A DNA stretch of 64,000 bases from positions 682,001 to 746,000 of the forward strand of contig JAINUG010000070.1 of NCBI GenBank assembly GCA_029706075.1. The letters run 5' to 3'. Shown here in pieces: positions 22,231 through 34,006 of the stretch. The translations under genes were made by a program, and so were the position numbers. Below the pieces are notes generated by a model that worked only from the letters and a program-made list of their open reading frames with translations, was not told the origin of the DNA and did not search any database. The DNA is from Aldrovandia affinis (taxonomy: Eukaryota; Chordata; Actinopteri; Notacanthiformes; Halosauridae). The first letter of the stretch is position 1. Every line of letters starts with the position of its first letter.

Positions 22231-25200
22231 CCATCCATCCATCCATCCATCTTCTACCGCTGATCCGGGTCGGGTCGCAGGGGCAGCAGCCTAAGCAGGG
22301 AGACCCAGACTTCCCTCTCCCCGACCACCTCGTCCAGCTCTTCCGGGGGAATCCCGAGGCGTTCCCAGGCCAGCCGAGAGACATAGTCTCTCCAGCGTGT
22401 CCTGGGTCTTCCCCGAGGCCTCCTCCCGGTGGGACGTGCCCGGAACACCTCACCAGGGAGGCGTCCAGGAGGCATCCTAACCAGGTGCCCGAGCCACCTC
22501 ATCTGGCTCCTCTTGACGCGGAGGAGCAGCGGCTCTACTCTGAGCCCCTCCCGGATGACCGAGCTCCTCACCCTATCTCTAAGGGAGAGCCCAGACACCC
22601 TGCGGAGGAAACTCATTTCGGCCGCTTGTATTCGCGATCTCGTTCTTTCGGTCACTACCCACAACTCGTGACCATAGGTGAGGGTAGGAACATAGATCGA
22701 CCGGTAAATTGAGAGCTTTGCCTTTAGGCTCAGCTCCCTCTTCACCACGACAGACCGATGCAGCGTCCGCATCACTGCCAACGCCGCACCAATCCGCCTG
22801 TCAATCTCCCTCTCCATCCTTCCATCACTCGTGAACAAGACCCCGAGATATTCGAACTCCTCCACTTGGGGCAGGATCTCCTCTCCGACCCGAAGAGTGC
22901 ACTCCACCCTTTTCCGGCTGAGAACCATGGTCTCGGATTTGGAGGTGCTGATTCTCATCCCAGCTGCTTCACACTCGGCTGCGAACCGCTCCAGCGAGAG
23001 TTGAAGGTCACGGCCCGATGAAGCCAACAGGACCACATCATCTGCAAAGAGCAGTGACCCAATCCTCAGGCCACCGAACCGGACCCCCTCAACGCCCCGG
23101 CTGCGCCTAGATATTCTGTCCATAAAGGTTATGAACAGAACCGGTGACAAAGGGCAGCCCTGGCGGAGTCCAACCCTCACCGGGAACAAGTCCGACTTAC
23201 TGCCGGCAATGTGGACCAAGCTCTGGCACCGGTCGTACAGGGACCGAATGGCCCGTATCAAGGGGCCCAGTGCCCCATTGGGACACCCCATACTCCCAGA
23301 GCACCCCCCACAGGACTCCCCGAGGGACACGGTCGAAAGCCTTCTCCAAGTCCACAAAGCATGTGTAGACTGGTTGGGCAAACTCCCATGCACCCTCCAG
23401 GACCCCGCGGAGGGTGTAGAGCTGGTCCACAGTTCCATGACCAGGACGAAAACCACATTGCTCCTCCTGAATCCGAGGTTCAACCATCTGACGGACCCTC
23501 CTCTCCAGAACCCCTGAATAGACCTTACCAGGGAGGCTAAGGAGCGTGATCCCCCTGTAGTTGGAACACACCTTCCGGTCCCCCTTCTTGAAGAGGGGGA
23601 CCACCACCCCGGTCTGCCAGTCCAGAGGCACTGCCCCCGATGTCCACGCAATGCTGCAGAGTCGTGTAAACCAAGACAGCCCCACAACATCCAGAGCCTT
23701 GAGGGACTCCGGGCGGATCTCATCCACCCCCGAGGCCCTGCCACCACGGAGCTTTTTAACCACCGCGGCGACCTCAGCCCCAGAGATAGGAGAGCCCACC
23801 CCCGAGTCCCCAGACCCTACTTCCTCACTGGAAGGCGTGTCGGTGGGATTGAGGAGGTCTTCAAAGTATTCCCTCCACCGACCCACAACGTCCCGAGTCG
23901 AGGTCAGCAGCGCCCCATCCCCACTGTACACAGTGTTGACAGTGTACTGCTTCCCCCTCCTGAGACGCCGGATGGTGGCCCAGAACCTCCTCGAAGCCGT
24001 TCAGAAGTCGTTCTCCATGGCCTCACCGAGCTCCTCCCATGCCCGAGTTTTTGCCTCAGCGACCGCCGAAGCCGCGCTCCGCTTGGCCCACTGATACCTA
24101 TCAGCTGCCTCCGGAGTCCCACAGGCCAAAAAGGTCCGATAGGACTCCTTCTTCAGCTTCACGGCATCTGTCACCGCCGGTGTCCACCAGCGGGTTCGGG
24201 GATTACCGCCGCGACAGGCACCGACGACCTTGCGGCCACAGCTCCGGTCAGCCGCCTCGACAATGGAGGCACGGAACATGGCCCACTCGGACTCAATGTC
24301 CCCCGCCTCCCCCGGGACATGGTTGAAGCTCTCCCGGAGGTGGGAGTTAAAGCTCCTTCTGACAGGAGACTCTGCCAGACGTTCCCAGCAGACCCTCACA
24401 ATACGTTTGGGCCTGCCAGACCTGACCGGCATCCTCCCCCACCATCGGAGCCAACTCACCACCAGGTGGTGATCAGTTGACAGCTCCACCCCTCTCTTCA
24501 CCCGAGTGTCCAAGACATGCGGCCGCAAGTCCGACAACACGACCACAAAGTCGATCATCGAACTGCGGCCCAGGGTGTCCTGGTGCCAAGTGCACATATG
24601 GACACCCTTATGCCTGAACATGGTGTTCGTTATGGACAATCCGTGACAAGCACAGAAGTCCAACAACAAAGCACCACTCTGGTTCAGATTGGGGGGGCCA
24701 TTCCTCCCAATCACGCCCCTCCAGGTCTCACTATTGTTGCCCACGTGAGCATTGAAGTCCCCCAGCAAAACGAGGGAGTCCCCAGAAGGAGTGCTCTCAA
24801 ACACCCCCTCCAAGGACTCCAAAAAGGGTGGGTATTCTGAGCTGCTGTTTGGAGCATAAGCACAAACAACAGTCAGGACCCGTCCCCCCACCCGAAGGCG
24901 GAGGGAGGCTACCCTCTCGTCTACCGGGGTGAACCCCTGCTCGGCGCCTCCCACCAGGGGCAACTCCAGAGTGGAAGAGAGTCCAACCCCTCTCAAGGAG
25001 ACTGGTTCCGGAGCCCATGCTGTGCGTCGAGGCGAGGCCGACTATATCTAGCCGGAACCTCTCGACCTCCCGCACCAGCTCAGGCTCCTTCCCCGCCAGA
25101 GAGGTGACATTCCACGTCCCTAGAGGTAGCTTCTGCAGCCGAGGATCGGACCGCCAAGGTCCCTGCCTTCGGCCGCCGCCCATCTCACACTGCACCCGAC

Positions 25201-25565
25201 CCCCTTGGCCCCTCCCACGGGTGGTGAGCCCATGGGAAGGAGGTCCTACGTCGCCTCTTCGGGCTGTGCCCGGCCGAGCCCCATAGGTGTAGGCCCGGCC
25301 ACCAGGCGCTCGCCCTCGAGCCCTACCCCCGGGCCTGGCTCCAGGAGGGGGCCCCGGTGACCCACGTCCGGGCGAGGGAAATGTAGTTCCATTTTTGTTC
25401 GTCATCATAGGGGGTCTTGTGAGCCATGCTTTGTCTGGTCCCTCACCAAGGACCTGTTTGCCTTGGGTGACCCTACCAGGGGCATGAAGCCCCCAACAAC
25501 TTAGCTCCTGGGATCATTGGGACACACAAACCCCTCCACCACGGTAAGGTGGCGGCTCAAGGAGG
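22231..25565 (-). mobile_element. Rex3-like RTE LINE, nearly full length
   Basis: A minus-strand LINE of 3.3 kb is flanked by a 10-bp target duplication AATTATTCAT (22221-22230 and 25566-25575). The 3' end is a run of GATG repeats (CATC on the plus strand, about 22230-22251) right after the stop codon, the feature described for Rex3 in fish. The 5' part (25409-25565) looks like the usual start of this family, so it does not appear 5'-truncated. It landed in the tail of a SINE at 25566-25800. Confidence 0.85.
22254..25408 (-). pseudogene. Rex3-like endonuclease/RT polyprotein, three lesions
   Basis: From the N-terminus on the minus strand: endonuclease motifs GTWNVTSLAGKEPELV (about 25090-25140), [10 protein letters not shown] and [10 protein letters not shown]; then RT motifs VVVPLFKKGDR, NYRGITLL, CFVDLEKAFDRV, LRQGCPLSPVLF and the catalytic FADD at 23037-23048. 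It ends RPDPDQR and a stop at 22254. Lesions: a frameshift near 24990, one in-frame TGA at about 24001 (probably a CGA change) and a frameshift near 23285. All catalytic motifs I can see are conserved, so this is a recently inactivated copy. Family identity is high confidence. Confidence 0.85.
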
Positions 25566-25800
25566 AATTATTCATTCATTCATTATCTAACCTGCTTATT
25601 CCTGGTCAGGGTCACGGGGGGGCTGGAGCCTATCCCAGCATGCAATGGGCGAGAGGCAGGAATACATCCTGGACAGGACTGGACAATTTGGACTTTCCAA
25701 TTAGCCTAACATGCATGTCTTTGGACTGTGGGAGGAAACCAGAGTACCCGGAGGAAACCCACGCAGACACGGGAAGAACATGAAAACTTCCCACAGGGAT
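25566..25800 (-). mobile_element. SINE fragment, minus strand, target of the Rex3-like LINE
   Basis: The same family as the full SINE at 31175-31544, in reverse. The tail (CATT repeats, 25566-25585) and body are present, but the tRNA-like head is missing and a central segment is deleted near 25680. The LINE inserted in its tail. Confidence 0.75.
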
Positions 25801-26755
25801 TCCCACACTTTGGCACCACTGAGTGACAAGTGAAGACGAGGAGGCGTGCTGAGTGATGTGTGCAGCTTTATAAATGCTTTCATCTGGCTGGCTACAAGGC
25901 ATTTCCACTGGTAAGGTTGCTTTCACAGATTTCATTTTTGTGTCTGGCAATTATCATTTGTAATTTGCTAAAAAATAATTAGGTCACTTATTAGTTTATG
26001 CAGTCATACTGTCAGTGTGCAATTTGGACATGACAGATATGTAAATCAAACCAATAGTTTTTCGTAAATTATTTAAACTAATGTGTGAGTAGTTGTAGCT
26101 AGTGATTTTTAAAATTGACGAACACGACAGCGACAAAGACACCGAATTGCCTCCTCCGGAATTTGTCAAGTGGTTGAACGTGACTCTGTTGCGTTTGCAA
26201 GCGGCAAACTGATTATGACTTCCCTCTACCATCCCCCTGGGGCTGGACAGCCAATAGCCACCCTCGAATGAGCTGCATTGGGCAACTTAAACTTGGACCA
26301 AGTGCGATAAAGTACATTTTATTGCATGTTTGGTCAACTTCAATCAGACCAATCATTTTACATAGATCCCTGACATAATCTCATCAAAAGGTACACTACT
26401 ATCTCGATTCTCATGCAAGTAGACGGCCAAGCATGCGGCGATATCAAATTCTATGGCCGACAGGTGGATTTTTTAACACAATAGCGGTTTGACTTTGATT
26501 GGACAGTTTTTTTTAAATTCGCATCTGTTGTCACAAGGATGTATTAGAAAACACGTTAATTTACAGAAATGTAATTACAAATTACTTACTGGATTAAGCT
26601 GTTTTTCATTATCTTTGAAATGCTCAGCTATTTTTTCTGCTCAGACTACAGATTTTTCCAAAAATAGTCGTATGATGGTCTTAAAATTGTGCAATGTTGT
26701 AATGATGTTTGTCATTTCCATCTAGTCTGCAGACCCATATTTATAATAGTGTGCT
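25801..26755. other. Unassigned; relic of the repeat also at 21030-21230
   Basis: A patch at about 26115-26275 matches blocks of the unnamed repeat near 21040-21210. The remainder is AT-rich, with no reading frame showing a domain. Confidence 0.4.
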
Positions 26756-27020
26756 TTCCTGTGCTCTGTCTTCAATGGTTTTTCCCCTGTGTTTGCTAGT
26801 CAGTCTTTCAGTGTTACCATTCTGAGGTTTTGTCGTACAACTTGTGTTTATTTGTGTTAATGTTTTATCATTTATACTTGTGTTTATTTTCTCCCAGTTC
26901 GTGGGTTTGTTCTCGTGTTTTCATTAGTCCATCATTTACAATAAATCTTCACTTTATTGAATACCTGCCTCTTGGTTAATCTCTGCACATGGGTCCCATT
27001 TCTCTGCCTAGTCAGTCACA
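26756..27020 (+). mobile_element. Gypsy B 5' LTR, truncated
   Basis: Matches the right-hand part of the 3' LTR at 30234-30676, including the AATAAA signal near 26940 and the end GTCAGTCACA. About the first 180-200 bp of the LTR are missing. Confidence 0.75.
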
Positions 27021-27022
27021 CT

Positions 27023-27962
27023 ATGGATCCAGCAGAGGCGGAGCATTTTTGTACAGCTCTGGCTAACCAAGGCCCCCTGGTAGGGGAGCATCAACAACTG
27101 CTGCGGAACATCTCTGAGGCTCTGCAGTCCCTGTCCATGGCGATCCAGTGGCTCCAACCCCCACAGCTACCACACAACCCTGCTCCTCCTACTCCTCCAG
27201 CTCCCATTAGCTCTGGCACCAGGGAGCCACGCTTTCCAGCATCGTACCATTAGCCATCCAGGCAAGTGTCAGGGGTTCCTGACCCAGTGCTTCCTGATTT
27301 TCTAGCTCCAGCCCTCTATGTTCCTGACAGACCGCTCCAGGGTGACCTACATCATCACCGTGCTCTCAGATAAGACCCTGGCCTGGGCTACAGCTGTCTG
27401 GGAGCAGCAGACCCCTAGCTGCCGGCATCTCCAGTCTTTCACCAGTGAAATGAGGAGAGATTTTGACCATCCTGTGAGTGGCCGGGAGGTGGCAAAGAGA
27501 CTCCTTAACCTTCGCCAGGGCTCTCGCAGCGTGGTGGAATGTGCCACGAAGTTCCGCATTGAGAGCATGTGGAATAGCGAAGCCCTCATCTCCACCTTCC
27601 ACCATGAGCTATCAGAGGTCATTAAGGATGAGCTGGCGTCCAGAGAACTTGAGACAACCTGGAGGCCCTCATTACCCTGTCTGTCTGATTCGATAACCAG
27701 CTAAGGGAGTGGCACAGAGAACAGAGTCCAGACCCAGCTCCTTCTCTACCAACCCCTGCCACCTCAAGCCATCCTGAGCTGTCCCAGGTCACCCCAAGTC
27801 TCCCAGCTGCCATGAGTGAGGAGCCCATGCAGTTAGGCAGGACCCACCTCTCCCAGTGGGAGCGCAACTGGAGGATGCGAGAGAGGTTCTGCCTTTATTG
27901 TAGGGTTTCCGGTCACTTCTGGGTAGTCTGCCCAGAGCTGGCGGGAAAGGCTGTGGTTCGTT
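27023..27962 (+). pseudogene. Gypsy B gag, broken
   Basis: Begins MDPAEAEHFCTALANQG at 27023 and ends with a zinc knuckle at 27890-27931 (CLYCRVSGHFWVVC, the CX2CX4HX4C form that binds RNA in Gag). The N-terminal frame stops at 27253 and the middle is in other frames (for example 27318-27704), so there are at least two frameshifts. It would form the particle shell of the retrotransposon. The same architecture is seen, far better preserved, in Gypsy A. Confidence 0.75.
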
Positions 27963-30231
27963 AGAAGATGGGAGGATCCTGACAAGCTAAATCACCACGT
28001 CCCTTCCCCCCATCTCCTGAGTACTGCTGCCCTCTACCCTCTTCTGGACTTACGCAATGGCTACAACCTGGTCTGTGGAAGACTTCAACACCCCTAATGA
28101 CCACTATGAGTACCTTGTTATGCCTTTTGGTCTCACGAAAACTCCTGCTGTGTTCCAGTCTCTGATAAATGATGCTCTCCAGCACCTGCTTAACTGTTTA
28201 ATCTTTTTCTACCTGAACGACATCCTCATCTTTTCGAGATCTCCACAAGATCATGTCCTGCATGTCAGGCAGGTGCTGCAGCGTCTTCTCCAGAACCACC
28301 TCTTTGTGAAGAGTTCCACATCACCAGGGTGTCCTTCTTGGGCTACATCATTGCTCAGGGCTACATCCAGATGGATCCGTGCAAGACCCAGGCTATCACG
28401 GATTAGCCTCAGCCCACCTCCACCAAGCAAGTCCAATGGTTCCTCTGCTTTGCTAACTTATACCGGCGGTTCATCCACAACTTCAGTTCCCTTGCTGCGC
28501 CTCTCACTGCCCTGACTAGGGGGATAACTACCCAATTCTGCTGAACTCCGGAGGCGGGAGGGCATTCCAGGACCTCAAGCAGTGATTTACCTCTGCCCCT
28601 GTTCTGGTCCACCCTGGTCTCTCCTTGCCCTTTATTGTGGAGGTGGATGCCTCTGATGTCAGAGTAGGAGCCATCCTGTCCCAGTCATCCATTCGGGACA
28701 AAGCTTCACCCTTGTGCCTTCTTCTTCCATCATCTTTCCCCTGCTGAGAGAAACTATGACATCGGCGACCGGGAACTCTTTTAGCTGGCTCTTAAGGAGT
28801 GCAGACACTGGCTTGAGGGTGCCGAACATCCTATGTGGTTTGGACCGACCACAAGAATTTAGTTTATATTCAGGATGCCAAGCACCTCAATTCTTGCTAG
28901 GTCTGGTGGGCCCTCTTTTTCAACTGCTTCACCTTCACCCTGTCTTATGGCCCAGGTTCTAAGAACCCAAAGCCTGATGCTCTCTCACGTCAATTTGAAG
29001 TTTACGAGTGAGAGGAGACTCTGTAACCTATCATCTCATGTTCCCGAGTTGTGGCACTAGTAAGTTGGGGAATTGAGGCCACAGTGAGGACAGTGCAACA
29101 CCAAGAGCCCAAACCAGGGAATGGACCTCCTAGCCGCCTGTTCATTCCCCTTAGCCTACTTCACCCATTTCCCATACCCACACGCCCATAGTCTCACCTC
29201 TCCGTGGACTTCGTCACCGGCTTGCCCTCATCCAATGGTTTCACAGCCATCTTCGTCATTGTCAATTGTTTCTCAACCTAAACTACCCACAGCACAAGAA
29301 ACCACAGAGCTTATGCTTCAGCATGTCTTCCATTGTGTCAGACTACAGTCCTCAATTTGTCTCCCGTTTCTGGAAAGATTTTTGTGCCCTTATCAGTGCC
29401 TCTGTCAGCCTCTCCTCTGGTTTCCATCCCCAGTTCAATGGTCAAACAGAAAGGGTTAACCAGGACTTGGAGACTACCCTGCCCTGCCTTGCCTCCACCA
29501 ATCCTACCACCTGGAACAAATACCTAATCTGGGCTGAGTACACTCATAACACCCTACAAAGTTCCTCCATGGACCTTTCCTCTTTCGAGTGCCAGCTCAG
29601 ATACCAACCACCCTTATTCCCAGAGCAAGACTCTGAGGTGTGAGTTCCTTCAGTGGAGGCCTTCATCGCCCGCTGTCATAAGACCTGGAGGCAAGCACGG
29701 TCATCCCTGCAGCTTGCCTCCGCCCCAACATCAGCTCCAGGCTAATCAACAACGTAGACCTCTTCGCTCGTTACGGCCGGGGCAGATTGTTTGGCTCTCC
29801 AACCAAGACCTCCCTCTTTGAGTCGAGTCTCACAAGTAGGCCCCCACTTCATTGGTTCATTCAGGGTTTTGCAGAGGTTCAATCCTGTTGCCTACCGCCT
29901 TCTGTTGCCTTGTTCCATGCAGATCCACCCGATGTTCCATGTTTCCTGTCTCAAGCTTCTGACCACCAGCCCTCTGTCTCCAACCACCAGTCCGCCTCCT
30001 CTGCACCATATGATCGATAAGCAGCCAGCTTACACTGTCTGCCTTATTCTGAACTCCCAACGGGTGCAGAGGAGTGTCCAGTATCTTGTGGACTGGGAGG
30101 GCTATGGCCTTGAGAAGCGCTCCTGGGTCCCGGCCTGGGACAGTCTTGACCCAGGGTTGATTCAGGATTTCCGCTGCCACCTTCCAGTACCTCCTAGAGG
30201 AACAGTTGAACCCATTCATAGAGGAGGGGGT
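27963..30231 (+). pseudogene. Gypsy B pol, heavily decayed
   Basis: The protease and the first part of RT are deleted. RT resumes near 28057 ([22 protein letters not shown]); the catalytic box reads YLND instead of YLDD at about 28210-28221. RNase H pieces follow with many frameshifts. Integrase pieces include LSVDFVTGLPSSNG near 29199 and SGFHPQFNGQTERVNQDLE near 29417. The C-terminal chromodomain is readable at about 30050-30190 (VQYLVDWEGYGLEKRSWVPAWD); such domains guide integration to particular chromatin. A purine-rich tract at 30221-30231 precedes the 3' LTR. Confidence 0.75.
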
Positions 30232-30233
30232 AC

Positions 30234-30676
30234 TGTAACTGTTCCTGCTTGCCCGCTGCCAGGGTAGCATTGGACTCTTAGTATTCCCTGATTTTCATTG
30301 TCTAATTGTTTGTGTCTTGAGTGATTCCACCTGTCTTGTTTCACCTGATTGTCTGAGTGTATTTTCTTAGTGATTTCACTTGTGCCTTGTTTTGTACCCT
30401 TATTTAAGTGGTCTGTTTTGATTTGTTCTGTATTCTGTCTTCAGTGGTTTTTCCTTGTGTTTGCTAGTCAGTGTTTCAGTGTTACCATTCCGAGTTTTTG
30501 TCGTACAACGCATGTTTGTTTGTGTTAGTGTTTTATTATTTATAAATAGTGTTTATTTTTTCCCAGTTTGTTCTCATGTTTTCATTAGTCTGTCATTTAC
30601 AATAAACCTTCAGTTTATTGAATATCTGCATCTTGCTTCATCTCTGCACTTGGTACCATCTCTCTGCCTCGTCACA
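30234..30676 (+). mobile_element. Gypsy B 3' LTR
   Basis: Begins TGTAACTGTTCC after a purine tract (GAGGAGGGGGTAC) and ends CTCGTCACA. It contains an AATAAA signal near 30600. It pairs with the truncated copy at 26756-27020 and the solo LTR at 9980-10344. Confidence 0.8.
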
Positions 30677-31162
30677 GTGTTGGCATCTTGCTGTTGGAGG
30701 ACTGAATTAAATAACTTTTTGAAATCTGATGGGATAAAACTAAAGACCCTAACAATAACAAATACAATTTGTTTGATTGATTGATCTGCAGCATTGATTG
30801 ACTAAAATGAAATGTGTTCACCAGTCTCATAAAAAATGCAGATGTATTTTTGTTGGAATTTATTTCAAATGATTATTTTTATTATTATTGATTAATAATT
30901 AATAATTTACATTTTTTACAAATATACATTACTTGTTGAATAAATTATTTTTCCCTGAACAATTGTATTAGTATAAAAGTCTATAATTTTACTATTTTTA
31001 GCATAAAATATAGCTCATAACCTGTATTTTTATTTTAACCATTTTAACCATTTTTATATAGACCCCAGATCTTTATCAAGGGTCTCAATAATATTGGACC
31101 TGACGGTAAATATTTGATCAAATGTAATTTGCATACTACAATCTAACAGTTATTGTCACTGT
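30677..31162. other. No recognised feature
   Basis: Very AT-rich sequence with no gene or repeat terminus identified. Confidence 0.5.
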
Positions 31163-31174
31163 TGTTTACCAACA

Positions 31175-31544
31175 AGGCGGCACGGTGGTGCAGTGGATAG
31201 CGCTGTCGCCTCACAGCAAGAAGGTCTCGGGTTCGAATCCAGGCCGGGGGCCTTTCTGTGCGGAGTTTGCATGTTCTCCCCGTGTCCGCGTGGGTTTCCT
31301 CTGGGTACTCCGGTTTCCTCCCACAGTCCAAAGACATGCACGTTAGGCTAATTGGAGAGTCTAAATTGCCCGTAGGTATGAGTGTGTGAGTGAATGGTGT
31401 GTGTGCCCTGCGATGGATTGGCGACCTGTCCAGGGTGTATTCCTGCCTCTCGCCCGGAACGCATGCTGGGATAGGCTCCAGCCCCCCGCGACCCTGACCA
31501 GGAATAAGCGGCTTAGATAATGGATGGATGGATGGATGGATGGA
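31175..31544 (+). mobile_element. tRNA-derived SINE with GATG tail, intact
   Basis: A complete SINE flanked by a perfect 12-bp duplication TGTTTACCAACA (31163-31174 and 31545-31556). The head has an A-box-like TGGTGCAGTGG near 31187 and a B box GGTTCGAATCC at 31230-31240. The 3' end, from CGACCCTGACCAGG to the GATG repeats, can be aligned with the 3' end of the Rex3-like LINE at 22231-22275. The exact duplication suggests a fairly young insertion. A truncated relative lies at 25566-25800. Confidence 0.9.
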
Positions 31545-31599
31545 TGTTTACCAACATAAGAAGTTATAGTTATAGAAAATATAAATGATTAAGAACATT

Positions 31600-31985
31600 T
31601 AAAACAGTTCTTACAACCCCCCTCAGTAGGAACTTCCGCACTCGGTCAGGACCGCTGACTCACTGGCCATCTTCCGCAAGAGACTGAAAACTTCAGGGGC
31701 TCCATTACCACTAATTGTCATCACCAGTGATTTCATGTTCAATACTGCATTTTGTAATATGTATCTATGTTGATGTCTGCCCCCCAAAAAAAAACAACAA
31801 CACCTAACCTGTGTAACTTGTGGTACAGGTACGGTTTGCAGCTGCCAACGATTATGTCTATTACTATATCACGGCACTGATCTTTGGCACGGACTATGAT
31901 TAATCTTACCATGTATTAATGCACATTTTGTAAGTCGCTCTGGATAAGAGCTTCTGCTAAATGCCTAAAATGTAAAATGTAAAAT
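31600..31985 (+). mobile_element. L2-type LINE 3' end
   Basis: The start (TTCCGCACTCGGTCAGG near 31631) corresponds to the last coding part of the L2 copy at 50228-50240. It ends with the tail GCTCTGGATAAGAGC, CTAAATGCC, then TGTAAAA repeats at 31937-31980. It is a 5'-truncated copy with no RT left. Confidence 0.7.
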
Positions 31986-32025
31986 GAAGTATTATTTACT
32001 TCTTAACACACTTCTACATAATTGT

Positions 32026-32165
32026 ACACTACCGGTCAAAAGTTTTAGAACACCCCCATTTTCACATTTTTACTGAAATTTAAGCAGTTCAAGTCCAGTG
32101 AATAACCTGAAATGGTACAAAGGTAAGCGGTAAACTGCCAATGGTTAAAGTTTAGGTTACATTTT
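32026..32165 (-). mobile_element. Tc1-like terminal fragment
   Basis: The terminal repeat ACACTACCGGTCAAAAGTTT at 32026 followed by the inverse of the sequence at 1915-2034. It is the 3' end of a minus-strand copy of the same Tc1 family, truncated after about 140 bp. Confidence 0.7.
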
Positions 32166-34006
32166 TTGCCAGTGAGTAGTTTCCAGCATCAAAATACACA
32201 GGGTTTTATTTTAAAAACACTTAATAAAATGACTTACACAAATCAGAAGCAAAAATAAAACAATGCAGACTACCTAAACCTAGCACTAGAAAGAAAACAC
32301 ACTAAACCTTCGCCCGTGGCAAAACAAAACAGGTCTTCCGCATTCTAACGAATCCCTACTCTAATTGTTCCCCTACCTAAAAAGTGCACAAAACAAAGAA
32401 GGGTAGTGAAGACAGAAACAAAACCCAGGGACATTTACAAACTTTACAAAAATACACAAAAGGGCAGCTGGTTGGCACAAAGTAAAAAAAAGAAGGGCCT
32501 CTTCAGAATGTCTCCATTCCTTATATTCCCCACCCAGACAAGGTCGAGGAGAATGCCCCTGGAAACGGTCCAATCACAGATACCTGTTCACGCGTTCCCA
32601 GCATGGCTTCAATTAACAATCAGGCACCTGCCATTTAACAGTCTCACAGGGGTCAAATTTTGGCCAGCCCTAACAGTAAATGCACCCTGGACCCTGATAT
32701 TGAGAATACCATCCATCAATCACTAATAACTTTTTTCATGCTTTTACCCCCTTCTTACTCCCAATTCAGAATTCCCAATCATATTCTAAGCCACGCGCAC
32801 TGCAAATTCTGCTGTCAATTTGTGAGAGTGTAGACAAGCATGTGCTCTCCTCTGAAACATGTGATGTCAACCACTTGTTTTCACAGTGCAGTCTACAAAT
32901 TAGGTTTGAACAGATGAGGCGGAGGAAGACACTTCATCTGTGTGTGTCTGGGTAACCACCAGGGGTCGCTGGTGTGTGATGAGTCACAGAAAACTTTGCC
33001 AACTGAACCCCTCCCTCTCTGGGCGACGCTACCGCCAATTATACGTTGCCCTTCAGGGCTGTTGGCCACAGACAGCACTGGCACAGTCTGGATTGGATAC
33101 CAAACCGCAGGGCTCATCCAACACTAGAAAACTGCCTTAACAGGATGCAGACCATGGGGCTCATCCACACACTAGAAAACTGCCTTAACAGGATGCAGAC
33201 CGTGGGGCTCATCTACACACTATAACAGTCCCTTAACAGGATGAGCCTGTTAACAACAGCCCCTAACAACTTCCACTGTATCATGCCATTGTTAGTCCTA
33301 TAAATATTGTTAGAGAAAATGTTAGATGTTTCCAGTTGTCATAAAGGGCAAATGATAGGTACTGAAAAGGGGCAAAGATTCTAACAAATCATTTAGGCAG
33401 CTGCATTACTCTGTCCTAAAATCCTTCTTTTATTTATGCTGATAAATGAAGTATCTCTTTAGGTAATAAATGAAGTATCTCCCTTAGTTATCTTTTGTCA
33501 GCAACATTCATTTTAATGGAAAGTGAGTTTACTGGGTTACGTGATTGAAGCACTGAGCCAAGACTGTGATGGTAGATGATGGGCTGAATTATTGATGTTC
33601 CACACTAATGCACTCTGATGAAAAATAAAACATATACATTATATTTCAACTGGTTTGTAATGATTTTGTACTTTAAAAGCAAATTTATTTTTCCTCTTAC
33701 TATACAAGTTCTCCCCAAAAGGAGTCAATGCCAAGACTTTTAATTCATTAGTGTTCATGTTTCTCCTCTTGTGTAAAATGTTACACTCTACTGGGTTTAT
33801 GCTTAAGAAGTATGAAATGTCTTTGGTGTAATTCCAATTTCAATTCAGCCTTAAATACTGTATTTTCATTCAAGTAGCCAGGGTCGGTGATTTCTCTGGG
33901 CATTGTCAACCTTTGAATGAAATGAAATCTTAATTTCCAGGAGAAATAAACACAACTGTCTCCAAGCTACAATACATTTAAAGCTCTTGAAAAAGTCAGT
34001 ACGGTA
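32166..34006. other. Unassigned; repeat-like patch at about 32740-33110
   Basis: The patch is richer in GC and CpG than its surroundings and runs into the tandem repeat at 33110-33246. It has the look of a non-autonomous element, but I could not define its ends. Nothing else is recognisable. Confidence 0.4.
33110..33246 (+). repeat. Tandem repeat, 48-bp unit, about three copies
   Basis: The unit contains GGGCTCATCC, a CACTAGAAAACTGCC part and TTAACAGGATGCAGACC. Copies start near 33110, 33157 and 33205; the last is the most diverged. Confidence 0.75.

Noticed and set aside
22137-23540. Long plus-strand open frames
   Set aside because: They are shadows of the GC-rich minus-strand Rex3-like polyprotein and have no motifs.
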